DNA from: Acidimicrobiales bacterium
GTDB taxonomy: Bacteria; Actinomycetota; Acidimicrobiia; Acidimicrobiales; SZUA-35
Assembly: GCA_028285495.1 (NCBI GenBank)
Contig: JANQPB010000041.1
Location: 1-50,691, forward strand
Direction: 5' to 3'
Length of the DNA: 50,691 bases
The notes below the pieces were generated by a model. That model worked only from the letters and a program-made list of their open reading frames with translations, made no database searches and was not told the DNA's origin. The translations under genes were made by a program, and so were the position numbers. Below are positions 30,946 to 40,272 of the stretch, in pieces (position 1 is the first letter of the stretch; each line of letters begins with the position of its first letter).

Positions 30946-33900
30946 GCGGCTCCGGCTTCCTGTGGCGCTGGAGCCTGCGGCTGGTCCGTCTGGAGTGGCG
31001 CCAGCACGTCGTGATCGCCGCCCTGCTCGCCGCCGGGGTGGCCGTCGGCGTCGGCGCCCTCGTCGCGGTCTTCAACCTCGCCGTGCCGCCGAGCATCAGC
31101 CACCACGACGGTCGGGTCCGGGCCTCGGTCGTCGGTGACGCCGGCGTGGTCGACCGGGCGCTGACCGACCAGGGTCACCGCTACGGCACGATCCGGCTGG
31201 CGACGGCACCGCTCGCCGGCACCGCCGGTCGTCTCGACCTCCGGTCCCAGGCCCCGGACGATCCGGTCACCGAGCCGCTGCTCGACCTCGTCGACGGTCG
31301 CTGGCCGACGGGATCGGACGAGGTGGCCATCACGGAGGGGGTTGCCCGCCAGCTCGGACTCGACGGCCGGTCTCACGGCACCGCACCGCCGGACACGATC
31401 GCGCTGGCCGGCGACGTCGGGGCGGAGCTGACCGTCGTCGGGCTCGTCGAGAACCCGACCGACCTCGGCGACGAGTTCGCCCTCGCCCCCGACCTGGCCG
31501 CGCTCGGGCTCGACCAGGCCAGCATCGCCACCCAGTTCTGGGTCGACGCCAGGCCGAGCGACGTGACCTTCCCCGGGGCGGTCGACAACATCTCGGTCGA
31601 GTCCTCCGGCGGCGATCTGCCGGTCGACACCCGGACGGCGCTCACGCTGCTGGTCAACGTCGTGACCCTGCTGGCGCTGCTCGAGGCGACCCTGCTGGCC
31701 GGCGCCGGGTTCGCCATCCTGGCCAGGCGCCGGGCCAGGCAGTTCGGGTTGCTCGGCGCCATCGGGGCCGGTCCGGCCCAGCTCCGCCGCGCCGCGGCGA
31801 TGGGTGGCGTGATCGTCGGTCTCGTCGGCTCGACCGCCGGCGTGGCCGTCGGGCTGGCGGCGGTGGCTCTCGTCGTTCCCCGGTTGGAGGGTCGCGTCGG
31901 CCACCGGATCGACCTGGCCGCGCCGTGGTGGACGGTGGCACCGACGGCCGTCCTGGCCGTGGTGGCCGCCGGGCTGGCCGCCCGCTGGCCGACCCGCCGC
32001 CTGTCGACCGAGCCGGTCGCCCGCTCCCTCGCCGCCGCCCGGCCCCGCGCCACCCCCGCCGGTCGGTCGGCCGCCGTCGGGGTGGCGCTGGCCGCCGTCG
32101 GTGCCATCCTGCTCGTCGCCGGAACGGCCCGCCTCAGCCCCGGTCCGGCGGTCGCCGGCCTGATCATCGCCCCCGTCGGGGTGCTGCTCGCCACCCCGGC
32201 GGTGGTCGCAGCCGTTGCTCGCCTCGGCGCCGTGCTGCCCCTGCCGGCCCGGCTGGCGGCCCGGGCCCTCGGCCGCCAGCGGGCCCGGTCGGCGGCGGTG
32301 GTCGCCGCCCTCCTGCTCGCCCTCGGCCTTCCGGTCGGGTTGGTCGCGGTCACCACCTCGATCGATCGGCAGCGGGCGTCCGAGCTGCCCAACCTGACGC
32401 CGGAGCTCGCCATCGCCTGGCTGCCCGGCGCCGACGATCCCCTGATCGAGATCCCGGCCGACCTCGACGCCGGGGCCGCCACCGACGCTGCGGCCGCGCT
32501 CGGAGCTGCGGCTCCGACGGCTCGCATCGCCCCGATCGAGGTGGCGGTCGAGCCGGGTGGTCCAACGTTCTCGGTCGACTTCGAGAGCGTCGGCGCGAGA
32601 CCGTCGGTGATGCCCGCCTTCGCCGTCACCCCGATCGTCGGCGCCTGCCTGACGTGTGACGAGTTCGCCTTCGGCGACCGCGACGAGTCCGGCGACGAGA
32701 TCCTCTTCACCGGTCACGAAGCCTGGGTGGCGACGCCCGAGCTGCTGGCCGCGCTCGGTCTCGAACCCGGGACGGCCGAGACCGCCGGTGCCGGCGGCGC
32801 CGATGGCGGGGCATCGCTCGGGCTGAGCCGGATCGCCGACGCCCGTCTGGTCGACGATCGTCTGTCCGCGGGCCCGACCGGCCTCGTCGACCACCCCGAC
32901 CTGCCCGCCGCCGATCGGGTGGCGCCGGTCCTGCTGTGGCCCGAGATCGTGACCGCCCGCGGCTGGGAGACCCGCACCGTCGGCTGGCTGCTGGTCGACG
33001 AGTCCGGCGCCGACCTCGCCGCTCGGGTCGACGAGCTCCGCGTCGCCGCCGGGTCCGGGTTGGCGATCGAGACCCGCGTCGAGCCGGAGCCCCGGACCTC
33101 GCTGCGGCTGCTGGCCCTCCTGGTCGGTGGGGTCACGGCGCTGGCCGTCGTCGCCGCTGCGGTCGCCCTCGAGGTGGCGGAGGGGGCGGCCGACCGCCGG
33201 TTGCTTGCGGCGATCGGCGCCGCCCCGGCGGTGGCCCGCAACCTGTCGGCGGCCGGTGCGGCGCTGCTCGCCGGAACCGGCGCCCTGCTCGCACTGCCGA
33301 CCGGGTACCTGGCCCTGGTCGCCCTGCTGGCGGTGCCCGGCGTCGACCTCCCGGTGGTGGTGCCGTGGTCGGCGCTCGCCCTGCTCGGCGCAGTGCCGCC
33401 GGTAGCGGCGACGATCGGTTGGCTCGGGGCCGCACGGTCGACCGGGGCCGGGACGGGGTCGGCGGCCGCCGGGGGGCGGTTGAGCCTCGCCCCGGCGCTG
33501 TTGGCGGCGGTCCTGGTCGCCGGCGCCTGCGCCGTTCCCGGCCTGGAGACGACCGGTCGGGAGACCGACGCCCCCACCTCGGCCATGGGCGCCGGCGCGG
33601 CGGCTGGCGGGGCCGCCGCCGGGGCCGGTTGCGAGCCGGGGCTCGATGCCGCGCTGTCGGCGTGGGCCGATGTCGGCTTCGCCGGCTCGGTCGCCGTGCT
33701 CGACGGCGACCGGCCCTGCATCGCCGCCTACGGCTCCGCCGACCCGGCCGCCGGCCGCCCGAACACCGTCGACACCGTGTTCAGCATCGGCTCGGTGGCC
33801 AAGGCCGTCACCGCCGCTGCGATCCTCGACCTGATCGATCGCGGCCTGCTCGACTTCGACGATCCGGTCGGCGTGCACCGGGCCGACCTCGACGGCCCGG

Positions 33901-35273
33901 TCGCGGATCTGACGATCCGGCAGCTCCTCCTCCACACCGGCGGCCTGGTCGGCGCCCACGGACGGGACCACGAGGCCCTCGGCGAGGAGGCCGCCGTCGC
34001 CGCCATCGCTGCGCTCGACCTCGGCTTCCCGGCCGGCCGCCAGTACCTCTACAGCAACGCCGGCTACAGCCTCCTGGCCCTGGTGATCGAGGCGGTCACC
34101 GACGTCGGGTTCCGCCGCTACGTCACCGAGCGGGTCCTGGTCGACGCCGACGGTCGCCCGCTCGGCGGCTTCTGGGACGGGCAGCCGGCTGCGGTCGGGC
34201 CACGAGCCGTCGGTTTCCTCGCCGGCGAGCGGCCCGGTCACGACGGCGACTTCGACGGTCCCCACTGGGCCCTCGACGGCAACGGCGGCGTGGCCATGAC
34301 CGCGGCCGACCTGGCCGACTGGACCCGGGCCCTGTTCACCGGTGACATCCTCTCCGCGCGGGCCACCGGCTGGCTGACGTCGACGACGACCAACCTCGGC
34401 CCCGACGTCGAGCTGCCCGGCTGGGTCCGGCTCGACCGCGAGGTGGTCGGCGAGGTGGTCATCGGGTCATCCGGCGGCGGCGGCTCGGTCGGGCACTCGG
34501 TCGATGTGGCCTGGCTGCCCGAGTCGCAGCGGGTGCTGGTCGTCGCCGTCAACCGCAGCACGGTCCACAGCGCCCGATTGCTCGACCACGTGGTCCCGGC
34601 CCTCGTTGCCGGAACCGGGATCCCCGGCCCGACGCCGGTGCCGACCCTCAGCGAGGACCAGATCGAGCACGTGGCCGGGACGTGGTCGCTCGCCGGCGTC
34701 GGTCGGGTGGTCATCGAGCCGGAGGGCGACGGCCTCATGGCGACGGCCGAGGGGGCGGCGGTCGTCGCCGCCCTGCTGCCGGTGCCGTCCGACCTCGTCG
34801 GCGAGGCGGCGGCCCACGAGGAGCTGGCCGTTGCGTTCGCCCGGGGCGACACGGCCGAGGGGCGTCGGCAGCGGCAGGCGTTCGAGGACGAGTTCGGGGT
34901 GATCGAGCGCATCGAGGTCGATGGCACCGTCTTCGCCGGCGAGCTGGTCACCCACCTGCTCGTCCACGTCGCCGGGGCCGGCGGACCCGACGGCGAGCGG
35001 CCGATCCGGGTCGCCCTGGCCCTCGACGGACTCGGGGGCGTGCAGGGGGCCGGCATCGACGGGCCGCCGCCATCGGTGTGGCTGGTCGGCGCCGCCGAGC
35101 CCGGCGACCGCCGAACCGGCGGTGGCGCCGGTCCCGGCGATGCCTACGTCCCCTTCGAGCCCGCCCGGGGGACCCCCTCGGTTACGCTGAGGTCCGGGCC
35201 GGGTCCGGAGGGCGACCGCCTGACGATCGAGGGACCGGAGGGGTCGGTCGTGCTCGAACGGGTCGCCGGATGA
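30942..35273 (+). CDS. FtsX-like permease fused to a beta-lactamase-type serine hydrolase
   Basis: A 1443-residue fusion read in one frame without stops. Residues about 1-860 are an FtsX/MacB permease: a first TM (VVIAALLAAGVAVGVGALVAVF), a large extracellular segment, then TM clusters near 228-440, 450-475, 725-830, with a last one near 855. Residues about 895-1300 resemble class C beta-lactamases and penicillin-binding proteins. SIGSVAKAVT gives the SxxK pair (Ser951, Lys954), YSN follows (Tyr1037), and GSSGGGGSVGHS is a candidate for the third motif. The hydrolase probably sits outside the cell. A Glu/Gly-rich extension ends the protein. It is followed by a two-component system, as in antibiotic-peptide and envelope-stress modules. 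The transported substrate is not known. Confidence 0.85.
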   Translation: MSGSGFLWRWSLRLVRLEWRQHVVIAALLAAGVAVGVGALVAVFNLAVPPSISHHDGRVRASVVGDAGVVDRALTDQGHRYGTIRLATAPLAGTAGRLDLRSQAPDDPVTEPLLDLVDGRWPTGSDEVAITEGVARQLGLDGRSHGTAPPDTIALAGDVGAELTVVGLVENPTDLGDEFALAPDLAALGLDQASIATQFWVDARPSDVTFPGAVDNISVESSGGDLPVDTRTALTLLVNVVTLLALLEATLLAGAGFAILARRRARQFGLLGAIGAGPAQLRRAAAMGGVIVGLVGSTAGVAVGLAAVALVVPRLEGRVGHRIDLAAPWWTVAPTAVLAVVAAGLAARWPTRRLSTEPVARSLAAARPRATPAGRSAAVGVALAAVGAILLVAGTARLSPGPAVAGLIIAPVGVLLATPAVVAAVARLGAVLPLPARLAARALGRQRARSAAVVAALLLALGLPVGLVAVTTSIDRQRASELPNLTPELAIAWLPGADDPLIEIPADLDAGAATDAAAALGAAAPTARIAPIEVAVEPGGPTFSVDFESVGARPSVMPAFAVTPIVGACLTCDEFAFGDRDESGDEILFTGHEAWVATPELLAALGLEPGTAETAGAGGADGGASLGLSRIADARLVDDRLSAGPTGLVDHPDLPAADRVAPVLLWPEIVTARGWETRTVGWLLVDESGADLAARVDELRVAAGSGLAIETRVEPEPRTSLRLLALLVGGVTALAVVAAAVALEVAEGAADRRLLAAIGAAPAVARNLSAAGAALLAGTGALLALPTGYLALVALLAVPGVDLPVVVPWSALALLGAVPPVAATIGWLGAARSTGAGTGSAAAGGRLSLAPALLAAVLVAGACAVPGLETTGRETDAPTSAMGAGAAAGGAAAGAGCEPGLDAALSAWADVGFAGSVAVLDGDRPCIAAYGSADPAAGRPNTVDTVFSIGSVAKAVTAAAILDLIDRGLLDFDDPVGVHRADLDGPVADLTIRQLLLHTGGLVGAHGRDHEALGEEAAVAAIAALDLGFPAGRQYLYSNAGYSLLALVIEAVTDVGFRRYVTERVLVDADGRPLGGFWDGQPAAVGPRAVGFLAGERPGHDGDFDGPHWALDGNGGVAMTAADLADWTRALFTGDILSARATGWLTSTTTNLGPDVELPGWVRLDREVVGEVVIGSSGGGGSVGHSVDVAWLPESQRVLVVAVNRSTVHSARLLDHVVPALVAGTGIPGPTPVPTLSEDQIEHVAGTWSLAGVGRVVIEPEGDGLMATAEGAAVVAALLPVPSDLVGEAAAHEELAVAFARGDTAEGRRQRQAFEDEFGVIERIEVDGTVFAGELVTHLLVHVAGAGGPDGERPIRVALALDGLGGVQGAGIDGPPPSVWLVGAAEPGDRRTGGGAGPGDAYVPFEPARGTPSVTLRSGPGPEGDRLTIEGPEGSVVLERVAG

Positions 35274-35304
35274 ACCCCCGGACGAGCTGCCCGAGCGAGT
35301 ACCG

Positions 35305-35994
35305 ATGCGGATCCTGTTGATCGAGGACGACGCCGATCTGGCCGAGCTGGTCGCCCTCGGGTTGCGTCAGGCCGCGTACGCGGTCGATCACGCCGCCACC
35401 CGGGGCGAGGCCGAGGACCTGCTGGCGGCCGCCGACTACGACGTGGCCTGCGTCGATCTCGGCCTGCCGGACGGCGACGGCCTCGACCTGATCCGCTCGC
35501 TCGGTCGGGAACCGAGGCGGCGTCGGCGGCCGGACCGGATCGTCGTGCTGACCGCCCGCGACGCCGTCGAGCAGCGGGTGGCCGGGCTCGACGCCGGGGC
35601 AGACGACTACCTGGTCAAGCCGTTCGCGTTCGCCGAGCTGCTCGCCCGGGTCCGGGCCGTCAGCCGCCGCGACGACCAGGTCGACTCGGTGCTGACCTGG
35701 CTCGACATCGAGGCCGACACGGCGGCGATGACGGTCACCCGCGCCGGTCGGCCCGTCGAGCTGACCGCTCGGGAGTTCTCCCTGCTCCGCCACTTCCTGC
35801 GCCATCCGAACCGGGTGGTGTCGGCGGAGGAGCTGATCGAGCACGTCTGGGACCGCAACGCCGACCCGTTCACGAGCTCGCCCCGGGTGTTGCTCAGCCG
35901 CCTCCGGCGCAAGCTCGGCCGCCCGGCGGTCATCGAGACCGTGACCGGCGCCGGCTACCGCCTGACCGATCGACCGGACCGGGCGGATGGCTGA
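35305..35994 (+). CDS. OmpR-family response regulator
   Basis: A 229-residue response regulator. The receiver domain has EDD near the start, phosphoacceptor Asp51 (CVDLGLPDGDG), Thr in VLTAR and Lys105 (DYLVKPF). The C-terminal winged helix is OmpR/PhoB type (LTAREFSLLRHFLRHPNRVVSAEELIEHVWD, then VLLSRLRRKLG). It begins 31 nt after the permease stop, and its stop overlaps the kinase start (ATG 35987, stop to 35994). It likely regulates the upstream ABC/FtsX operon in response to the kinase. Confidence 0.95.
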   Translation: MRILLIEDDADLAELVALGLRQAAYAVDHAATRGEAEDLLAAADYDVACVDLGLPDGDGLDLIRSLGREPRRRRRPDRIVVLTARDAVEQRVAGLDAGADDYLVKPFAFAELLARVRAVSRRDDQVDSVLTWLDIEADTAAMTVTRAGRPVELTAREFSLLRHFLRHPNRVVSAEELIEHVWDRNADPFTSSPRVLLSRLRRKLGRPAVIETVTGAGYRLTDRPDRADG

Positions 35995-37015
35995 GGGCGC
36001 TCGGCGAGCGGGGGTCGACCGGGAGCTGCGGTCGCTGCGGCTCCGGCTCGCCCTGTCCGGGTTCGTGGCCGCGTACGGGATGGTGCTGATCCTGCTCGCC
36101 GTCGTCCTGACCTCCGAGGAGCAGGTCGACGAGGTGGCGAGCACCACCACCGGCGCCGAGCCGGCCCGGTCGGTGCCGACGGTCGACACGATCGAGGAGA
36201 CCGGCGGGTTGGAGACCGACCCGGCGATCCTGCTCACCGCCGCCGCCCTCGCCCCGCTGGCCGCTGCGCTGTCGTGGTGGTGGTCCGGTCGGGTGGTCCG
36301 CCCGGTGGCTCGATCGATCACCCTGCAGCAGCACCTGATCGAGGAGACGAGCCACGAGCTGCGGACCCCGCTGTCGATCCTCACCACCAACGCCGAGGTG
36401 CTCCTGGCCGACCCGGAGCCGACGATCGACGGCTACCGGCGGGGCCTGGAGCGCTCGGCCGAGGTGGCCGAGCGAATGCGACGGGTCGTCGAGTCGCTGC
36501 TGGTCGACGCCCGCGGCCGGGCTCGGGTGATCGACCGTCGCCCGACCGATCTGGTCAGACTCACGCGCTCCGCGATCGACGACCTCCGCCCCCTGGCGGC
36601 CGAGGCGGGGGTCGAGCTCGGCCTGGTGGCCGACGGCCCGGTCCGGGCCCGGGTCGACGGGCCGAGCGTCGAGCGGGCGATCACCAACCTGGTGGCCAAC
36701 GGCATCCGCCACGCCCCGGCTGGCTCGGTGGTCGTCACCACCGTCGGTCCGGTCACCCGACCCGACGCCGACGCCGGGGTCGACCAGGTCGAGATCGCCG
36801 TCACCGACGCCGGGCCCGGGATCGCCCCCGGCGATCAGGCCGCGGTCTTCGAGCGCTACTGGCGGGGTGGCGACCCCGGTCCCGGCGACGACGGCTCGGG
36901 CCTCGGACTCGCCATCGTGCGGCAGGTGGCGGTCGCCCATGGCGGCGGGGTCGAGGTCGAATCGCCGGTCGCCGACGAGCGCGGCACCCGTCTCCGGCTC
37001 CGCCTGTCCGCCTGA
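35987..37015 (+). CDS. Sensor histidine kinase
   Basis: A 342-residue kinase with two transmembrane helices (residues about 16-38 and 80-103) bracketing only about 40 extracytoplasmic residues. There is no recognisable HAMP; the linker after TM2 (SGRVVRPVARSITLQQ) is short. The HisKA block is EETSHELRTPLSIL with phosphoacceptor His123. HATPase motifs are NLVANGIRHAP (N box), DAGPGI (G1) and GLGLAIVRQVAVAHGG (G2). The tiny sensor loop suggests that the signal comes through the membrane or through the FtsX-fusion transporter, as in Bce-type systems; that last point is inference. Confidence 0.94.
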   Translation: MAEGARRAGVDRELRSLRLRLALSGFVAAYGMVLILLAVVLTSEEQVDEVASTTTGAEPARSVPTVDTIEETGGLETDPAILLTAAALAPLAAALSWWWSGRVVRPVARSITLQQHLIEETSHELRTPLSILTTNAEVLLADPEPTIDGYRRGLERSAEVAERMRRVVESLLVDARGRARVIDRRPTDLVRLTRSAIDDLRPLAAEAGVELGLVADGPVRARVDGPSVERAITNLVANGIRHAPAGSVVVTTVGPVTRPDADAGVDQVEIAVTDAGPGIAPGDQAAVFERYWRGGDPGPGDDGSGLGLAIVRQVAVAHGGGVEVESPVADERGTRLRLRLSA

Positions 37016-37027
37016 GCGGCTCCGATC

Positions 37028-37050
37028 GGCGGGCCCGCCGGTGGCCCGCC
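37028..37050 (+). terminator. GC-rich hairpin after the two-component system
   Basis: GGCGGGC (37028-37034) pairs with GCCCGCC (37044-37050) over a 9-nt loop, 12 nt after the kinase stop. No U tract. Confidence 0.5.
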
Positions 37051-37054
37051 CGGC

Positions 37055-37085
37055 TTGGGGTGGCGACGAGGCCCACGGGTACCCT
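37055..37085 (+). promoter_or_regulatory. Candidate promoter for the moxR/coxE/CPBP operon
   Basis: TTGGGG (37055-37060), 19-nt spacer, TACCCT (37080-37085). The GTG start of the MoxR gene lies 7 nt later with no ribosome binding site, again a leaderless arrangement. Confidence 0.35.
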
Positions 37086-37092
37086 GCTCTTC

Positions 37093-38043
37093 GTGAGCGC
37101 TGCTGCCGGGAACGACCATCAACTGCTTGGACAGCCCGAGTCCGTCGAGGCCGTCCTCGCTGCCCTGGGCGAGCACGACTACCTGGCCGACGAGGGGCTG
37201 GCCACCGCCATCTTCCTCGCCATCCAGCTCCGGCGCCCCCTGTTCCTCGAGGGCGAGGCCGGCGTCGGCAAGACCGAGGTGGCGAAGGTGCTGTCGCGCT
37301 GGCTCGGTGGCCGGCTGATCCGGCTCCAGTGCTACGAGGGGATCGACTCCGCCCAGGCCGTCTACGAGTGGGACTACGCCCGCCAGCTCCTCCACCTCCG
37401 CACCGCCGAGGCGACGGGCGCGGCGGCCGGGGCCGACGCCGAGAAGCTCGAGTCGGAGCTGTACGACCCGAGGTTCCTGATCCGGCGGCCATTGCTCGAG
37501 GCCCTGAGCCCGACCGAGGGCCCGGCCCCGGTTCTGCTGATCGACGAGGTCGACCGGGCCGACGACGAGTTCGAGGCCTTCCTCCTCGAGGCCCTGTCGG
37601 ACTACACGATCACCGTGCCCGAGCTCGGCACGATCAGGGCCGAGCACCCGCCGTTCGTGATCCTGACCTCGAACCGCACCCGCGACGTGCACGATGCGCT
37701 CAAGCGGCGCTGCCTCTACCACTGGGTCGAGCACCCCGACTTCGATCGCGAGGTCGAGATCGTCAAGCTGCGGGCCCCCGGGGTCGGGGCGCCGCTGGCC
37801 CGCCAGGTGGCGGCGGCCACCGAGGCCATGCGGGGCTACGGGCTCTACAAGCCGCCCGGCGTGGCCGAGAGCATCGACTGGGCCATGTCGCTCGCCGCCC
37901 TCGGCCGCGACGACATCGACGAGGGCTCGGTCGAGGCGACGCTCGGCTCCGTCCTCAAGTACCGGGAAGACCAGCAGCGGGTGACCGAGCAGGGCATCGG
38001 CGAGCTGGTCCGCAACGCCGTGCTGCGGGGCGGCGCGGCTTGA
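37093..38043 (+). CDS. MoxR-family AAA+ ATPase (CoxD-like)
   Basis: A 316-residue MoxR-type ATPase. Walker A is GEAGVGKT (residues 54-61), Walker B is LLIDEVDRAD, sensor 1 is FVILTSNRTRDVHDALKRRCLYH. MoxR proteins act with vWA proteins as chaperones that insert metal centres. In cox clusters the equivalent is CoxD, needed for the CuSMo cofactor in form I enzymes. The partner CoxE-like gene overlaps by 4 nt (TTGA). The GTG at 37093 follows a TACCCT box directly. Whether this pair serves the coxSLM complex in this window or another enzyme is not shown by the sequence. Confidence 0.9.
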   Translation: MSAAAGNDHQLLGQPESVEAVLAALGEHDYLADEGLATAIFLAIQLRRPLFLEGEAGVGKTEVAKVLSRWLGGRLIRLQCYEGIDSAQAVYEWDYARQLLHLRTAEATGAAAGADAEKLESELYDPRFLIRRPLLEALSPTEGPAPVLLIDEVDRADDEFEAFLLEALSDYTITVPELGTIRAEHPPFVILTSNRTRDVHDALKRRCLYHWVEHPDFDREVEIVKLRAPGVGAPLARQVAAATEAMRGYGLYKPPGVAESIDWAMSLAALGRDDIDEGSVEATLGSVLKYREDQQRVTEQGIGELVRNAVLRGGAA

Positions 38044-39251
38044 CCGACGCCGGACCCCCGGTGGCGGCCCCCGCCGGGTCGGCACCATCCGGCGCGACCG
38101 CATCGTTGGCCGGTATCGCCGGCGGTGGCGACGGGGAGCGCCTCGCCGTCGGCTTCTCCCGGGTCCTGCGGGGGGCGGGCCTCCGGGTGCCGCCGAGCGC
38201 GACGATCTCCTTCGCCGAGGCGTTGGCCCTGGTCGGGGTGACCGAGCGGGCGGGCGTCTACTGGGCCGGGCGGGCCACGCTCGTCCATCGCCCCGAGGAC
38301 CTCGAGCTGTACGACCGGGTGTTCGGCGCCTACTGGCAGCAGCGGGGGCCGGCGTCGATGCTGGTCGATGGCGACCCGCCGCCGGTCACCCTGGCCCTCG
38401 ACATCGAGAACGACGACGGCGACGACGACAGCGAGGGTGACGACCCGACCGGTGACGTGCAGGAGGTCCGCTACTCGTCGACCGAGGTCCTGACCGACAA
38501 GGACTTCGCCGACTGCAACGACGAGGAGTTGGAGGAGCTGACCCGGCTGCTGTCGCGGCTGCGCTTCACCACCCACCAGCGGCTCAGCCGGCGGCTGGCG
38601 CCGGTCAAGGGCGCCGGCGACCGGCCCGACCTGCGGCGCACGATCCGCTGGGCCCTGCGTCACCAGGGCGAGCCGATGCGGCGGGCCTTCGTGTCGCCCG
38701 CCACCCGACCGCGTCGCCTCGTGCTGGTGCTCGATGTGTCCGGGTCGATGGAGAGCTACGCACGGGCCCTGATCCGCTTCGCCCACGCCGCCGTCGTGGC
38801 CCGCAGCCGGGTCGAGGTGTTCGTGCTCGGGACCCGCCTGACCCGCCTCACCCGTCACCTGACCAGCCGAGATCCCGACGCCGCCATCCGCACCGCCCTG
38901 CCCCAGGTCAAGGACTGGGCCGGCGGGACCCGGCTCGGCCTCGGCATCCAGGAGTTCAACAACCGGTGGGCGATCCGGGGCATGGCCAGGGGGGCCATCG
39001 TCGTGATCCTCAGCGATGGCTGGGATCGCGGTGATCCGGCGATCCTCGGCGAGGAGATGCAGCGGCTGCACCGGGTCACCCGGGAGCTGGTGTGGGTCAA
39101 TCCGCTGAAGGCGACGCCGGGGTACGCGCCGCTGGCGGCGGGCATGGCGGCTGCGCTGCCCCACGTCGACCGGTTCATCGAGGGCCACTCGTACCGGTCG
39201 CTCGAACAGCTGGCCACGATCCTGGCCGGCACCGAGGTCGGCGCCCGATGA
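38040..39251 (+). CDS. CoxE-like vWA-domain protein
   Basis: A 403-residue protein of the CoxE family. The C-terminal von Willebrand A domain contains the metal site DVSGSMESYA (Asp232 onward), then TRLTRLTRHLTSRDPDAA and VVILSDGWDRGD. The N-terminal part has a pronounced acidic stretch (residues about 120-145, rich in Asp and Glu). It partners MoxR upstream: vWA proteins of this class bind metals and scaffold the ATPase on its target. The TTG start at 38040 overlaps the MoxR stop; GTG 38061 is an alternative start. The stop overlaps the next ATG (ATGA), so the three genes form a tight operon. Confidence 0.86.
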   Translation: MTDAGPPVAAPAGSAPSGATASLAGIAGGGDGERLAVGFSRVLRGAGLRVPPSATISFAEALALVGVTERAGVYWAGRATLVHRPEDLELYDRVFGAYWQQRGPASMLVDGDPPPVTLALDIENDDGDDDSEGDDPTGDVQEVRYSSTEVLTDKDFADCNDEELEELTRLLSRLRFTTHQRLSRRLAPVKGAGDRPDLRRTIRWALRHQGEPMRRAFVSPATRPRRLVLVLDVSGSMESYARALIRFAHAAVVARSRVEVFVLGTRLTRLTRHLTSRDPDAAIRTALPQVKDWAGGTRLGLGIQEFNNRWAIRGMARGAIVVILSDGWDRGDPAILGEEMQRLHRVTRELVWVNPLKATPGYAPLAAGMAAALPHVDRFIEGHSYRSLEQLATILAGTEVGAR

Positions 39252-40192
39252 CCGATCCGCGGGACTGGCCCGCACCGACGACGCCACCCGTGGCCAGCCC
39301 GCCACCGCCCCCGCCGGGCGGCGGACCCGGCTGGCCGGCCCCCGACCCGGTGACGATCGACGGGGCCACCCCGTCCAACGCGCCGCCGCCCCCGCCGCTG
39401 AGCGGTTCGGGGGGCGGTCGGACCCGGCCGTGGTGGGGGATCGGCGACGTGCTGCTCGTCATCCCGCTCACGATCGTGGTGCTGGCGGTCGGCTTCGTCG
39501 TGCTCGCCGTCCTCGCCTCGATCGAGGGGGTGAGCCTCGACGACCTGGCCGACGACACCCCGCTCCCGGGGTCGATGCTGGTCATCCCGACCCTGATCCA
39601 GCAGGCGGCCTGGTTCGGTTGGCCGTTCGTGGTCTCCCGGTGGAAGGGCATCGGCCCGGCGGCCGACTGGGGCTGGGCGTTCAAGCCGGCCGACCTCGGC
39701 ATCGGCCTCGGCACGGCGATGATCGGGCTGTTCGCCGCCGGCGCCGTCGGCGCCGCCACCGCCGCCATCGTCGACCTGGAGGACGACGCAGCGGCCGAGA
39801 ACACGGCGCTGCTCACCGACCTCGAGGGCTCGCCCTGGTTGTGGGGCGTCATCTTCATGGTCGTCATCGGCGCCCCCTTCGCCGAGGAGGTCCTGTTCCG
39901 TGGTCTCGTGCTGCGGGCGGTGGCCAAGCGCTGGGGGGTCGTCGCCGGCGTCATCGGCTCGCAGCTCACCTTCGTACCGATCCACTTCGCCGACGGCGGC
40001 GTGTTGGTCGACGGCCGCTTGGCCATCACCGACGGCCAGATCGTGCTGTGGGCCACCATCGCCGCCCTCGGGCTGGTGCTGGCCGTCGTCACGGTCAGGA
40101 CCGAGCGGCTGGCCGCTGCGATCGTCGCCCACATCCTCATCAACGGTGTCGGCGTGATCGGCGCGCTCGAGGTCTTCGGCGAGATCCGCTGA
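39248..40192 (+). CDS. CPBP-family intramembrane protease
   Basis: A 314-residue membrane protein with a Pro/Gly-rich cytoplasmic N-terminus (residues 1-70) and about eight membrane segments. The CPBP/Abi motifs are clear: APFAEEVLFRG (Glu213, Glu214, Arg218), FVPIHF and AHILIN provide the acidic and His residues. The family includes CAAX-type proteases and membrane bacteriocin-immunity proteins. Its ATG overlaps the CoxE-like stop by 4 nt. Why it is coupled to MoxR/CoxE is not evident. Confidence 0.88.
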   Translation: MTDPRDWPAPTTPPVASPPPPPPGGGPGWPAPDPVTIDGATPSNAPPPPPLSGSGGGRTRPWWGIGDVLLVIPLTIVVLAVGFVVLAVLASIEGVSLDDLADDTPLPGSMLVIPTLIQQAAWFGWPFVVSRWKGIGPAADWGWAFKPADLGIGLGTAMIGLFAAGAVGAATAAIVDLEDDAAAENTALLTDLEGSPWLWGVIFMVVIGAPFAEEVLFRGLVLRAVAKRWGVVAGVIGSQLTFVPIHFADGGVLVDGRLAITDGQIVLWATIAALGLVLAVVTVRTERLAAAIVAHILINGVGVIGALEVFGEIR

Positions 40193-40258
40193 GCGGTGCC
40201 CCGGCCGGTGACGGCGGCGTGCTCCGGGGGCGAGTGGAGCCCGCCGACCCGTGGGCGG

Positions 40259-40264
40259 TAGGTT
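40259..40264 (+). promoter_or_regulatory. -10 box for the crotonase gene, probably leaderless
   Basis: TAGGTT precedes the ATG at 40273 by 8 nt (a run of C), without a Shine-Dalgarno sequence. The -35 is not clear. Confidence 0.35.
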
Positions 40265-40272
40265 CACCCCCC

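Noticed and set aside
30426..34265. 1279-codon minus-strand frame opposite the FtsX fusion
   Set aside because: Antisense shadow; the plus-strand frame has complete ABC, FtsX and hydrolase motifs.
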